From contig JAVBKF010000036.1 in NCBI GenBank assembly GCA_031554215.1, positions 1-54,066 of the forward strand: DNA of 54,066 nt, given 5' to 3'. Shown in pieces: positions 1 to 8,464 of the stretch (position 1 is its first letter; every line of letters starts with the position of its first letter). Position numbers and translations under genes: made by a program. The stretch comes from JAVBKE01 sp031554215 (lineage in GTDB: Bacteria > Bacillota > Bacilli > JARBTR01). The notes beneath the pieces are model-generated. The model made no database searches, was not told the DNA's origin, and saw only the letters and a program-made list of their open reading frames with translations.

Positions 1-181
1 AAATTTTTAATTCTTCTGATGAGTTGTTTGTTGCGGTTGAAACAGTATTGCGAGGATGAGGGGAAAATAATGGATACTCAATGAACAGCGCCTGAATAGC
101 GTTAGCAGATGCTGTTCTACGTATTACTTTTTACGTAGTGCTCTTCCAAGTTGTAATCAGATATCCCCCGCTTATCCGTAC
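1..181. other. Left edge, no complete gene
   Basis: Two short frames are open from the window edge on the plus strand. One ends at a TGA at 57-59 and the other at a TGA at 82-84. Either could be the 3' tail of a gene lying mostly outside the window, but neither tail is long enough to recognise. No promoter or RNA gene is evident. Confidence 0.3.
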
Positions 182-213
182 AAAAAATACCAAAGCCTGG
201 GAGAGGCCTTGGT
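182..213 (-). terminator. Intrinsic terminator of the CpXC gene
   Basis: Arms at 189-198 and 204-213 (ACCAAAGCCT / AGGCCTTGGT) pair 9 of 10 around a 5-nt loop. Read on the minus strand, the hairpin is followed by a run of six T (182-187). It lies about 70 nt past the stop codon of the minus-strand gene at 282. Confidence 0.75.
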
Positions 214-281
214 ACCGAGCGTAAGCACAATAATCGAAATGAAACCAGTATGCCTCCGGCTGTTTTGCTAGTGATGGTTCT

Positions 282-920
282 TTAGCCTAGCCCCATTAAT
301 TGAAGTGCCCAAGATTGATCAATCGTCTCAAATTTCTTCACTTGCTCTGGCAGATCCTTCAGCTCAGGGCGATCACAAACTTTCTCGAAAAAAGCTTCAT
401 TAAAGTCAATGCTCACAAGCTTTGATGCATCCGTCACGAAAATAAATTGTTTTTTCCCCGCTTGTACATCAAAGTAAGCCTCTGTAATGTCCGCGTTCTC
501 AAGTTGGCTTGTAACATACGATTGAAACAGACATTTACACAGTTCCATTGCTTTGTCATCGAATCCCGCATCTTTAATATGAATCTTTTCAATTAATTGT
601 ATTTCGTTTCTTACAATCCGAATCTGGTAATCCCCATCGAAGGTTTTGGCGACCTCGTCAAGTTCAGAGCGTTTTTCTAGTGAAGCCTCGTTCGGTAATA
701 CATAAATGAGTAGCTTTTGCTGTGTATCATGATAAAGGCATGGGTAAATGATTTGAAATGAGTGTTCACAGTGAATGCAAACACCATGAAAAAAATCGTG
801 CTGAAGAATGCGGTCCTTGACTTCTGGGTTAATGGTGACATTAATGCTATCCCATTTCTTAAATTGAAAATCCTGCTTGCACTTCGGGCAATTAACAGGG
901 ACTGTTTGTGGTCTTGACAT
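282..920 (-). CDS. CpXC-domain zinc-binding protein, function unknown
   Basis: This 212-residue soluble protein opens with a CxxC pair (CPKC, about residues 11-14) matched by a second pair (CIHC, about 48-51). That spacing is the treble-clef-like zinc site that names the CpXC domain. The rest is a mixed alpha/beta region with no membrane segment or signal peptide. The family has no established biochemical role. The start is set by GGAAGGA about 8 nt upstream of ATG 920. The gene is monocistronic: it is divergent from yhbD and has its own terminator. The family call rests on the paired cysteine motifs and length; no partner is suggested by the neighbours. Confidence 0.75.
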   Translation of the reverse strand: MSRPQTVPVNCPKCKQDFQFKKWDSINVTINPEVKDRILQHDFFHGVCIHCEHSFQIIYPCLYHDTQQKLLIYVLPNEASLEKRSELDEVAKTFDGDYQIRIVRNEIQLIEKIHIKDAGFDDKAMELCKCLFQSYVTSQLENADITEAYFDVQAGKKQFIFVTDASKLVSIDFNEAFFEKVCDRPELKDLPEQVKKFETIDQSWALQLMGLG

Positions 921-1101
921 AACGGGTTCCTTCCATTTGAAACAATTTGTATCGTTATTTTATCATAATTAGTTGCTATGTTGGAGAGTATTGTGTATCA
1001 ATAGCTGAAAAAAGCACAATCAATTGACATTTAAAAGCGGTGCCGATTAGCTGTTAGTCGATGTTACTTAGACATTGTTTCACAGAAAGAAAGTTTATGG
1101 C

Positions 1102-1130
1102 TTGCAAACGTAACAGTGTTATGTTACACT
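1102..1130 (+). promoter_or_regulatory. yhbDEF promoter with a dyad in the spacer
   Basis: TTGCAA (1102-1107), a 17-nt spacer and TACACT (1125-1130) preceded by TG one base away (extended -10). An inverted repeat, GTAACA-N6-TGTTAC (1110-1127), lies across the spacer and into the -10. That is where MerR-type activators bind, and the first gene has a MerR-like helix-turn-helix. The predicted transcript starts near 1137 and leaves about 23 nt before the TTG start. The promoter is seen in sequence; autoregulation by YhbD is inference. Confidence 0.6.
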
Positions 1131-1159
1131 ATGTTAGAAGTTATTTGGAGGTGAACAAA

Positions 1160-1801
1160 TTGGAAATGGAGCTTATTTCAAAGAAAGATTTGCTGGATGA
1201 AAAGGGCATATCATATGGACAATTGTATCGGTGGAAGCGAAAGAATCTGATTCCAGAGGAATGGTTCATTCGCAAGAGTACATTTACAGGGCAGGAAACA
1301 TTCTTCCCGAGGGAAAAGATACTAGCACGAATTGATAAGATTCAAGATATGAAGGAAAATTTATCACTAGATGATTTAGCTGAGGTGTTTTCACCGAACG
1401 TCAATGATGTCGTATTTACACCAGAACAAATGGTGGCAAATGGATTTATCTCTGAGCCAGCATTTAACTTTTTTATTGAACAACGGAAATTCACTGGTCA
1501 GTATTCATTCGAGGATGTACTTCAGGTTTACCTCGTGGACCAGTTGCTGGATGCGGGAGATATTAGCCAAGATGAAGCGAAATTGTTACTGCAACTGCTG
1601 AAAGGGAAAGAACAACTCTTGAAGTCAAAACCATGTGAGATTATTTTTACAAGAAAATTTGGTGTATCAGGTTGTCTGTTAGTGACCAATCAGGAATCAA
1701 TATTCTTTGAGGAAACGACAAAAGTGGTCAAGCGAATTGCATTTGGCACGATATCAGAACAATTCAAATCTACATTAATGGGAGGCGAGAAGCATGACTG
1801 A
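1160..1801 (+). CDS. yhbD: YhbD-like DUF4004 protein with MerR-like N-terminal helix-turn-helix
   Basis: A 213-residue protein whose first 60 residues, through the GQLYRWKRKN and FTGQETFFPR motifs, match the B. subtilis YhbD pattern, a DUF4004 protein starting with a MerR-like winged helix. The remainder is an uncharacterised helical domain. The start is a TTG at 1160, with GGAGGTG at 1147-1153 and an 8-nt gap. An in-frame ATG at 1061 lies upstream of the predicted transcription start and was rejected. The gene overlaps yhbE by 8 nt, so the two are translationally coupled. YhbD could regulate or assist the bactofilins encoded next to it; the DNA-binding role is inferred from the fold only. 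Confidence 0.8.
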   Translation: MEMELISKKDLLDEKGISYGQLYRWKRKNLIPEEWFIRKSTFTGQETFFPREKILARIDKIQDMKENLSLDDLAEVFSPNVNDVVFTPEQMVANGFISEPAFNFFIEQRKFTGQYSFEDVLQVYLVDQLLDAGDISQDEAKLLLQLLKGKEQLLKSKPCEIIFTRKFGVSGCLLVTNQESIFFEETTKVVKRIAFGTISEQFKSTLMGGEKHD

Positions 1802-2621
1802 ACGCAAAGGTGATCTTAGAATCAATGGAAATGGCCGATTCAACGGTGGTGAGTTTAATCAGGTTGAGATTAATGGAAATGGCCGCGTTGTTGGTGGAAC
1901 AAGTTGTGAGAATTTCACATGCAATGGCAAAGGGAAAATTGAAGGAAATCTTGATGGTGAAATTGTCACTGTCAATGGCCATTGTAGTTTTCTCGGTAAC
2001 GTGAAGTCAAACCGGGTGCGGGTCGATGGACATGGTGATTTCCAAGGAGATGTTGCTGCGAAACTGCTTGATATTAATGGGCGGACATCCATTGCTGGAA
2101 AAGTGAAAGTAGAAGAACTAGAAGCGAATGGCTGGGTGACAATTAGAAACAACGTTGTAGCAGATGAAGTCGATGTTGATGGTAAATGTAAGGTGCTCGG
2201 CAGTTTGAAAGCGCGTGAAATTGAAGTCGCGGGACTACTCACTGTAAAAGGTGACTGTGAGTCAGAAACATTTGAAGGAACCGGAAGATTTGAGGTTGAT
2301 GGGCTTCTCAGCGCAGATAAAATTGAAATCAGTTTGTTTTGGGACTCATTCGCCAAGGAAATTGGTGGACAGTCGGTTACAGTAAAACGTAATAGTGAAT
2401 TTATATCAAAGCTGATTCAGCCGTTCAAAAATGTACAGCTAAGAGCAGACTCAATTGAAGCAGACAACATTGAGCTATCACATACAAAAGCAAAATTTGT
2501 GCGCGGGAAAGATGTTATTATTGGTGAAAATTGTGAAATTGATGTCGTTGAATACAGTGGGAACTTTAGAAGTGACCCATCAGCAAAAATCAATCAAGTA
2601 ATCGAAACTACGAACTTATAA
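1794..2621 (+). CDS. yhbE: Bactofilin-family polymer-forming protein YhbE
   Basis: A 275-residue protein built almost wholly of short glycine- and valine-rich repeats (INGNG, VDGHG, VNGH types). This is the right-handed beta-helix signature of bactofilins (DUF583, polymer-forming cytoskeletal family). A distinct C-terminal third (about 190-275) follows the repeats. No signal peptide or transmembrane segment is seen. In B. subtilis the two bactofilins YhbE and YhbF are reported to be needed for flagellar motility. Here the gene sits between yhbD (8-nt overlap) and its paralogue yhbF (46-nt gap), the same order as in B. subtilis. The family assignment is firm; the cellular role in this organism is inferred. 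Confidence 0.87.
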   Translation: MTERKGDLRINGNGRFNGGEFNQVEINGNGRVVGGTSCENFTCNGKGKIEGNLDGEIVTVNGHCSFLGNVKSNRVRVDGHGDFQGDVAAKLLDINGRTSIAGKVKVEELEANGWVTIRNNVVADEVDVDGKCKVLGSLKAREIEVAGLLTVKGDCESETFEGTGRFEVDGLLSADKIEISLFWDSFAKEIGGQSVTVKRNSEFISKLIQPFKNVQLRADSIEADNIELSHTKAKFVRGKDVIIGENCEIDVVEYSGNFRSDPSAKINQVIETTNL

Positions 2622-2667
2622 AATAAGTGAAATCTCTAGTGAGGGTGTTTTTCAAGGAGGAGAACAA

Positions 2668-3354
2668 ATGCGTGACGGAAAATTAGTGATTAATGGCGCG
2701 ATGGATGCAGCAGGTGGTGAGTACGATAAGGTCAAAGTGAATGGTAGTGCTACCATTACGGGTGATGTAATCACAGAAAAAGTGGGGATAAATGGCCGAG
2801 CGACCTTTACTGATCATGTGCAAACAGGTGTATTAAAGGTAAATGGTACTCTTGCCATAGGTGGTAGGCTTTCCGCAGAGAAAATTTCAGTTAATGGCAG
2901 CTTGGAAATAAACAAGAAGTCAGCTATCAAGGTGTGCAAAATTCGTGGGCGATTAGAATTGAAGGATGACCTAGAGGGGCAGATTGTCGACAATAATGGT
3001 AAACTCGATGTCAGTGGAAATGTCAGTGTTGATCAATTTAAGTCGATAGGCTGCTGTAGAATCGGTGGTTTATTGACAGCAGAGACAATTATGATGAAGC
3101 TAGCACAGTCTAATCGCGTGCATGAAATTGGTGGTGATAAAGTGGTTGTGCGTCGTTCAAAGTTCTCCTGGGGCGGGAAGCTGAAAGTCGGTACGATTGA
3201 AGCCGATGAAATTTACTTGGAGTATACAACTGCGGATGTGGTGCGAGGGAACGTTGTCAGGATTGGTCCAGGGTGTAAAATTGACCGAGTAGAGTATCGT
3301 CAAGATATCACCGTTTCACGGCACGCCACTGTTTATGAACAATGTAAGCAGTGA
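2668..3354 (+). CDS. yhbF: Bactofilin-family polymer-forming protein YhbF
   Basis: This 228-residue paralogue of the preceding gene has the same glycine-rich beta-helix repeats through about residue 150. It also shares a similar C-terminal block (IGGDKVVVRRS and VEYR segments, compared with IGGQSVTVKR and VEYS in YhbE). The two probably co-assemble as a heteropolymer. It starts at ATG 2668 behind AAGGAGGAG. It is shorter than YhbE, mainly through fewer repeats. It is the last gene of the operon; no convincing terminator was found in the 240 nt that follow, so read-through antisense to the TetR gene is possible. Confidence 0.86.
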   Translation: MRDGKLVINGAMDAAGGEYDKVKVNGSATITGDVITEKVGINGRATFTDHVQTGVLKVNGTLAIGGRLSAEKISVNGSLEINKKSAIKVCKIRGRLELKDDLEGQIVDNNGKLDVSGNVSVDQFKSIGCCRIGGLLTAETIMMKLAQSNRVHEIGGDKVVVRRSKFSWGGKLKVGTIEADEIYLEYTTADVVRGNVVRIGPGCKIDRVEYRQDITVSRHATVYEQCKQ

Positions 3355-3593
3355 AATTGCTCAGTTGACCGGAATGTTGATACACTAAAATGGTGCGTTT
3401 GGTAAAGATGATGTAGCGTTCCAGATGGTAGCATTCCGGTATCCTGTTACTAAAAGGATACTCGTGGTCAAGTGGACAGCATTGTAATGAAACATTATAT
3501 AGGATTCGGTGAACAGCCTTTCTCTACTGAGTTTCTTGATAAGTCGATAGCTGATGAAGCAATTTCTATAATTTGTATACGTGTAAACGCGTC
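3355..3593. other. Gap between yhbF and the convergent TetR gene
   Basis: No gene is seen. A short perfect inverted repeat GTATCC/GGATAC with an 11-nt loop and a widely spaced CCGGAATG/CATTCCGG pair are present, but neither is followed by a T-run, so no terminator is called. Confidence 0.4.
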
Positions 3594-4448
3594 TTATTGG
3601 TGTAGGGTTGATACATAGGTTTCTAACATACGGACAATCGTAGTCGGTTCATCAGAGTGTTGAATATTAGCCAGCATGCCTTTGATAATTGCAGGGCGGG
3701 GGTATGCTGAGCTCAGTTCAGTATGCAAGATTTCGAGAGAGTCTTTTTCATCGCTGGGCAATGTCTTGTTTACCATTAAATTGCTGATTTCTGTCGCCAG
3801 CTTTTCTTTAGTTGGTGCGTGTTGCTGGTGAATGGCTGTTACGACATTTTCAGTGAGGCAAGGTGGCTCACTGCTGTTCATTAGTCCCTTGGCAATATCA
3901 TCAATACGATTCATGATGAAGGTTGCAAGTGCAGCAGTACTGAATTGAAATTGACCTTGGACAATGACGAGAAAGTAGGCAGAGCGGATACCAAATAGTG
4001 AACAAGTGATATCGTTGGCATATTGCGTAATGGATTCACCATAAATTTCATTTATCAGTATTTTGAAGTCTCTGAAGGTATGCAATTGCATCTCTGTGAC
4101 CAAGTGGTCAATCTTGGCGTTGTTTGGAACGCACTCTTCCTTTCTTAGCATCATAATGAAGTCATAGTTATCAAGAATCTCTTGAAATTCAAACGTCAGA
4201 ATGTCGATGCATTTTTCTCTAGCATCTTTAGGGGAGTTCATTACAGTAGAAAGCGTCCGAAGTCGTGTATCACAATAAAACTGGAAAATATTATCGAGCA
4301 GTGACTGTTTTGATTTAAAATGTAGATAGAAAGCACCTTTTGAGATATGGCAAGCGTTTGCAATTTCTTGTACTGATATCGCGTCAAAGTTCTTTTTTGA
4401 GAATAGCTTTACTGCGGCCTTAATGATTTCTTGTTTTTTGTCGTCCAT
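3594..4448 (-). CDS. TetR/AcrR-family repressor, YerO-like, of the adjacent RND exporter
   Basis: A 284-residue TetR-family regulator. The N-terminal helix-turn-helix (about residues 5-50) contains the typical pattern ending in SKGAFYLHFKSKQSLL. The long C-terminal part is the variable ligand-binding and dimerisation domain, longer than the usual 190-200 residues and resembling B. subtilis YerO. The start is ATG 4448, with AAGGAG and a 9-nt gap; a further upstream in-frame ATG lacks a site. It is divergent from a SwrC-type exporter, with two matched operators in the space between, the arrangement known for yerO-yerP(swrC). Its likely role is to repress the exporter and itself until a toxic amphiphile binds. 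Confidence 0.83.
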   Translation of the reverse strand: MDDKKQEIIKAAVKLFSKKNFDAISVQEIANACHISKGAFYLHFKSKQSLLDNIFQFYCDTRLRTLSTVMNSPKDAREKCIDILTFEFQEILDNYDFIMMLRKEECVPNNAKIDHLVTEMQLHTFRDFKILINEIYGESITQYANDITCSLFGIRSAYFLVIVQGQFQFSTAALATFIMNRIDDIAKGLMNSSEPPCLTENVVTAIHQQHAPTKEKLATEISNLMVNKTLPSDEKDSLEILHTELSSAYPRPAIIKGMLANIQHSDEPTTIVRMLETYVSTLHQ

Positions 4449-4679
4449 GGTTGTTGACTCCTTCAAATAAATCAGATGATGTACAATAGTGGCAATGTTT
4501 GTCCCATGTTGCTTTCTTAAAGACAGATGATAGCGTATTACTAAACTGTAGCAAAGCAGGGGAATGCCAAGTGCCTACTATGTTGGGCATAAAACGATTT
4601 TCTATTTGGCGGGAACGCCTGCATGTTAGTTTGTTGTAACGATATTCATTTACCTGCTTAGTTGAGAGAAAAAATTTAC
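4449..4679 (-). other. Long untranslated leader of the TetR gene
   Basis: The only good minus-strand promoter lies at 4754-4782, which would leave an mRNA leader of about 300 nt before the TetR start. The stretch holds an open frame of 88 codons (4420-4686) without a ribosome site, overlapping the TetR gene; I treat it as chance. No riboswitch class was recognised. Confidence 0.35.
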
Positions 4680-4708
4680 TTGCCAATTGAAATGGAAGTC
4701 TGTATAAT
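4680..4708 (+). promoter_or_regulatory. Promoter of the RND exporter
   Basis: TTGCCA (4680-4685), a 17-nt spacer and a perfect TATAAT (4703-4708). Transcription would start near 4715, about 12 nt before the first operator, so the bound repressor would act at or just past the start site. Confidence 0.65.
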
Positions 4709-4726
4709 CGTCCTTGTCATTTAAAC

Positions 4727-4781
4727 TGACCGGTCAGTCAGTGCCTCTAATTTATTATAATACTGGGTGACTGACCGGTCA
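4727..4781. promoter_or_regulatory. Paired TetR operators between the divergent genes
   Basis: The palindrome TGACCGGTCA occurs at 4727-4736 and again at 4772-4781. Each is extended by GTCA so that TGACCGGTCAGTCA appears once on each strand (4727-4740 forward, 4768-4781 reverse). The two sites therefore form a large inverted pair about 45 bp centre to centre. They overlap the -35 of the minus promoter and lie just downstream of the plus promoter. The sites are seen directly; the binding protein is inferred to be the adjacent TetR repressor. Confidence 0.75.
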
Positions 4782-4782
4782 A
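4754..4782 (-). promoter_or_regulatory. Promoter of the TetR repressor gene
   Basis: On the minus strand TTGACC (4777-4782), a 17-nt spacer and TATAAT (4754-4759). The -35 is part of the second operator palindrome, which fits autorepression. Confidence 0.6.
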
Positions 4783-4871
4783 TAACAACTTTAGCATCGT
4801 TTGACATTGATGCACAAATTGGAAGAGCATCTTGCTCTTTACTACTACTATAACGAAAAGAGGTAATGCAA

Positions 4872-7800
4872 TTGAACGGAATTATTAATTTTGTACTCAA
4901 AAATAAGTTCGCTGTTTGGATCATGACACTCATTGTCCTTGTTGCAGGGATTTATGCGAGTATGACGATGAAAATGGAACAGATGCCAAGCATTAAGATC
5001 CCATTTCTTATGGTGACAACACCGTACATTGGTGCAACACCAGAACAAGTGGAAGAAAAAATTACGATTCCAGTTGAATTGGCTGTTCAAAACTTAAACG
5101 GTGTTGAACTCGTGACTTCAACTTCATACCAAGGTGCATCATCAGTTGAGATTCAGTATGAGTATGATGTTGATTTAGATAAAGCTGAGAAAGAAGTAAA
5201 CGATGCATTAGCGAAAGTTGATTTCCCAGAGGGAATCGAAACACCGAAGGCATCTACATTTGATTTTGACCAGATTCCGATCATGGCATACGGGATTGAT
5301 AGTAAATCAATGGATTTAGCAGAGCTAACAAAAGTCGTTGAAGAAACAGTAGTTCCATCACTTGCTGGGATCGATGGCGTTCAGTCAGTTGACGTTTCTG
5401 GGCAACAGTTAGAAGAAGTGGAAGTTGTCCTAGACCCTGTCAAAATGGGCATGAATGGGTTGACTGAGGAATCAATCACACAAATGGTTAAAGCCTCAAC
5501 AATCAAGTTTCCATTGGGCGTTGTGCCACTGGATGGCGAAGAAACATCTGTCGTAATAGATGGCAGAATAGCAACAATTGAAGATTTGAAAGCCGTTAAA
5601 ATTCCAGTTGTTAGTGCTGCTGGTGTGCCGTCATTAATTTCACTTTCAGATATTGCGACAGTGGAAAAAATTAGTGAACCACAATCAATTTCACGAACAA
5701 ACGGGAAAGAGGCTATTGGGATTGCGATTACAAAGTCTCAAAGTGCCAACACTGTTGATGTAGCAAATGCAGTAACAGATGAAGTAAAAGAATTGAAAAA
5801 AGACAATGAAGATTTAAACTTCACAATTGTAATGGATCAAGCAACACCAATTGAAGAGTCCATTTCAACGATGGTCGGTAAAGCTGTACTTGGTGCACTT
5901 TTCGCCGTACTGATCATTTGGTTGTTCTTACGGAGTTTCAAGACGACACTCATTTCAGTCGTGTCTATTCCGCTATCATTATTGATTGCAATGTTCTTCC
6001 TGAATCAAATGGACATTTCACTTAATTTAATGACGCTTGGCGCAATGACAGTAGCGATTGGCCGGGTAATAGATGACTCAATTGTTGTCATTGAAAATAT
6101 TTTCCGCCGAATGGCTGATAGTAGTGAAAAACTAAGTGGTGGCGATTTGATTCGCGAGGCAACAAAAGAAGTATTCAAGCCGATCCTATCATCGACACTT
6201 GTTACGATTGCCGTATTTTTACCACTTGGATTTGTTGGTGGAATGGTTGGGGAAGTGTTCATGCCGTTTGCACTGGCAATCGTCTTTGCGCTCCTTGCCT
6301 CTCTATTCGTTTCAATTACGATTGTTCCAATGCTAACGCATAGCTTATTCCGCAAGGGATTGTCAAAGAAACACCTTCATGAAGAAGGCCGCGAGCATGG
6401 CAAAATGGCACTTAAATACCGCAGTATTTTAAACTGGTCATTGAATAAGAAATGGATTCCGCTCCTAGGGGCATTCCTTTTATTCATCTCAGCACTAGCG
6501 CTTCCTGCAAGTGGTTTACTAGGAACAGGATTCGCGAACACTGATGAGCAGAAAATGCTGTATCTGACTTTTAGACCGAATCCATCTAGTAGTCCTGCAG
6601 ATGTCGATAAAGAAGTAACAGAAGCAGAAGAAATGTTCCTTGCAAAAGACGATGTCGTTGCGGTGCAATCTTCATCTGGTGGTACGAATCCATTTATGCC
6701 AGGTGATGATAAGAGCGCAATTATGACGGTTCAATATGATAAGGAAACAAAAGATTTCGGCGAGGAAAGAAAGAAAGTAACCGAAGAACTGCAAAAAGAC
6801 CGTTCTGTTGGTAAATGGATTGAAGCGACAGAAGCTGGTGTGAGTAATAATATTACTTACTACATCTATGGCGATTCAACAGAAGACTTAACTGAAACAG
6901 TCGCAGATGTAGAAAAGGTGATGAAAGACAACAAGGATTTAGAGAAAGTTGAAACTTCAATTCAACAGTCTTATAACGAGTATACCTTGGTTGTTGATCA
7001 GCAAAAGGCAGCAATGGTTGGCCTAACAGCAGCTCAAATTGGTCAGGCATTGTATCCTAAATCAACACTTGAAACGCCAGTCGTCACGACTGTCATAGAT
7101 GGCGACAAAGAGCTTGATGTTCATGTAAGTGTGAAGGAAGTACCGATGACAACGATTGAAGAAGTTCAAAACACGATGATTCCTTCACCGCTTGGCGTTC
7201 CTGTCAAGGTCAGTGATGTAGCCACAGTTGAAGAAGGCACAACTTCTGACACAATCGGCCGTAGAGACGGAAAAGTATTTGCTTCTGTAACAGCTGCACC
7301 GAAAACGGACGATGTAGGCGGCGTGTCAAAAGACGTGCAAGCGAAAATTGATAAAATCGACACTCCGAAAAATGTATCAATTGATCAGGGCGGAGTAGCA
7401 GCAGACATGCAAGAAGCCTTCACGCAGCTTGGGCTTGCAATGCTAGCAGCTATAGCGATTGTTTACTTGATTCTAGTGATCACGTTCGGTGGTGCAAAGG
7501 CACCGTTTGCTATCCTATTCACATTACCACTTACGGTCATTGGTGCGATGTATGGTCTCTGGATTTCAGGAGAGATACTCGAAGTGACTTGTATGATTGG
7601 CTTGCTGATGTTAATTGGAATCGTTGTCACCAACGCAATTGTACTCGTTGACCGGATTATTCATAAGCAAAAAGAGGGACTTGATGTTCGTGAAGCGATT
7701 CTCGAAGCAGGTGCAACAAGATTGCGTCCAATTCTAATGACAGCGATTGCTACTGTAGGCGCAATGCTTCCACTAGCACTTGGCTTTGAAAACAGTGGAC

Positions 7801-7937
7801 TGATTTCAAGAGGACTTGCTGTAACCGTCATTGGCGGACTAGTTAGTTCGACATTACTGACATTAATCGTGGTACCAATTATTTATGAATTGCTATCAGG
7901 TAAGAAAAAGAACAAGAAAAAAGTCTCTGAAGCGTAA
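4872..7937 (+). CDS. swrC: RND-family efflux pump, SwrC/YerP-like
   Basis: A 1021-residue AcrB-type exporter. The N-terminal membrane helix (about 10-30) is followed by a large periplasmic-type domain, a block of helices around 335-540, a second extracellular domain and a final helix block from about 855. Only the single RND component is present, as usual in Gram-positives. The start is taken as TTG 4872, because GAGGT is then 8 nt away and the N-terminus MNGIINFVLKNKFAVW matches SwrC; an ATG two codons earlier has no spacing. B. subtilis SwrC exports surfactin and related amphiphiles. The substrate here is unknown. The gene is monocistronic, with its own terminator, and its operator arrangement implies induction by a TetR ligand. 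Confidence 0.88.
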   Translation: MNGIINFVLKNKFAVWIMTLIVLVAGIYASMTMKMEQMPSIKIPFLMVTTPYIGATPEQVEEKITIPVELAVQNLNGVELVTSTSYQGASSVEIQYEYDVDLDKAEKEVNDALAKVDFPEGIETPKASTFDFDQIPIMAYGIDSKSMDLAELTKVVEETVVPSLAGIDGVQSVDVSGQQLEEVEVVLDPVKMGMNGLTEESITQMVKASTIKFPLGVVPLDGEETSVVIDGRIATIEDLKAVKIPVVSAAGVPSLISLSDIATVEKISEPQSISRTNGKEAIGIAITKSQSANTVDVANAVTDEVKELKKDNEDLNFTIVMDQATPIEESISTMVGKAVLGALFAVLIIWLFLRSFKTTLISVVSIPLSLLIAMFFLNQMDISLNLMTLGAMTVAIGRVIDDSIVVIENIFRRMADSSEKLSGGDLIREATKEVFKPILSSTLVTIAVFLPLGFVGGMVGEVFMPFALAIVFALLASLFVSITIVPMLTHSLFRKGLSKKHLHEEGREHGKMALKYRSILNWSLNKKWIPLLGAFLLFISALALPASGLLGTGFANTDEQKMLYLTFRPNPSSSPADVDKEVTEAEEMFLAKDDVVAVQSSSGGTNPFMPGDDKSAIMTVQYDKETKDFGEERKKVTEELQKDRSVGKWIEATEAGVSNNITYYIYGDSTEDLTETVADVEKVMKDNKDLEKVETSIQQSYNEYTLVVDQQKAAMVGLTAAQIGQALYPKSTLETPVVTTVIDGDKELDVHVSVKEVPMTTIEEVQNTMIPSPLGVPVKVSDVATVEEGTTSDTIGRRDGKVFASVTAAPKTDDVGGVSKDVQAKIDKIDTPKNVSIDQGGVAADMQEAFTQLGLAMLAAIAIVYLILVITFGGAKAPFAILFTLPLTVIGAMYGLWISGEILEVTCMIGLLMLIGIVVTNAIVLVDRIIHKQKEGLDVREAILEAGATRLRPILMTAIATVGAMLPLALGFENSGLISRGLAVTVIGGLVSSTLLTLIVVPIIYELLSGKKKNKKKVSEA

Positions 7938-7957
7938 AACCTGTTTTCTATTGTGTA

Positions 7958-8021
7958 AACGGTGATTGTACAGCAAATTCTTTGTAGATATGAAGAATGA
8001 GCGGTCAATCGCCGTTTTTTT
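7958..8021 (+). terminator. Terminator of the RND exporter gene
   Basis: Long-range arms AACGGTGATTG (7958-7968) and CAATCGCCGTT (8006-8016) pair with one G-U, enclose a smaller ATTCTT/AAGAAT hairpin, and are followed by seven T (8015-8021). Confidence 0.7.
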
Positions 8022-8464
8022 ATCTACGTGGAAGTTCGACTGAGGGTAAGCGTAGTGGGGTCATCATGCTATTTTAGTGGCTTGAAAAAAACTTAGATTT
8101 CATTAGGACAGTGAAGAACCCCTATATCTGGGTTGGAAATAATAATACAATTCATCGATCAGCTGGAAGCTTGTTGTTTTACTTCAGGAGAGAGGGTGTC
8201 CATATAGCTAATGGAATTTTAGCACCAAATTATTCGTAGCAGGAGCTGCTTTTGACATGCCATAAGCTAGAGTGATGGCATAAAGGAGTCGGCGATATTT
8301 TTAGTTAATCGTCGTTTTTGAAAACGCTCTAAAACAGCCAATTTTTTATAGACGTCTATTTTTTGCCACTCTATAATGCGGATAGTAATTGTTTGACTCA
8401 AGGCGCGGGATGGCTGAACCTAGACGAATAGAGGTAAAAATCTTTTGGAAAGGGAGAATGCCAA
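8022..8464. other. Gene-poor stretch after the exporter
   Basis: No credible coding frame. It contains a TGCCAT/ATGGCA hairpin (about 8258-8280) followed closely by a terminator-like hairpin (8290-8319). That pair could be the end of a small untranslated RNA, but no matching promoter was found. A TATAAT lies about 90 nt before the toxin relic at 8465. Confidence 0.35.
8290..8319 (+). terminator. Terminator-like hairpin in the intergenic stretch
   Basis: CGGCGAT (8290-8296) and ATCGTCG (8308-8314) pair with one wobble around an 11-nt loop, followed by a run of T to 8319. There is no gene just upstream, so it may end a small RNA or an unrecognised transcript. Confidence 0.45.

Noticed and set aside
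1859..2356. A 165-codon minus-strand frame inside yhbE
   Set aside because: It is antisense to the glycine-rich repeats of the bactofilin and has only the Ser/Pro bias such shadows produce.
4420..4686. An 88-codon frame on the minus strand overlapping the start of the TetR gene
   Set aside because: No ribosome binding site, Cys/His-rich low-complexity composition unlike a protein, and it overlaps the well-supported TetR start.
8022..8464. Possible small RNA or riboswitch in the gap after the exporter
   Set aside because: A terminator-like hairpin is present but no promoter or conserved motif could be assigned, so no RNA gene is claimed.
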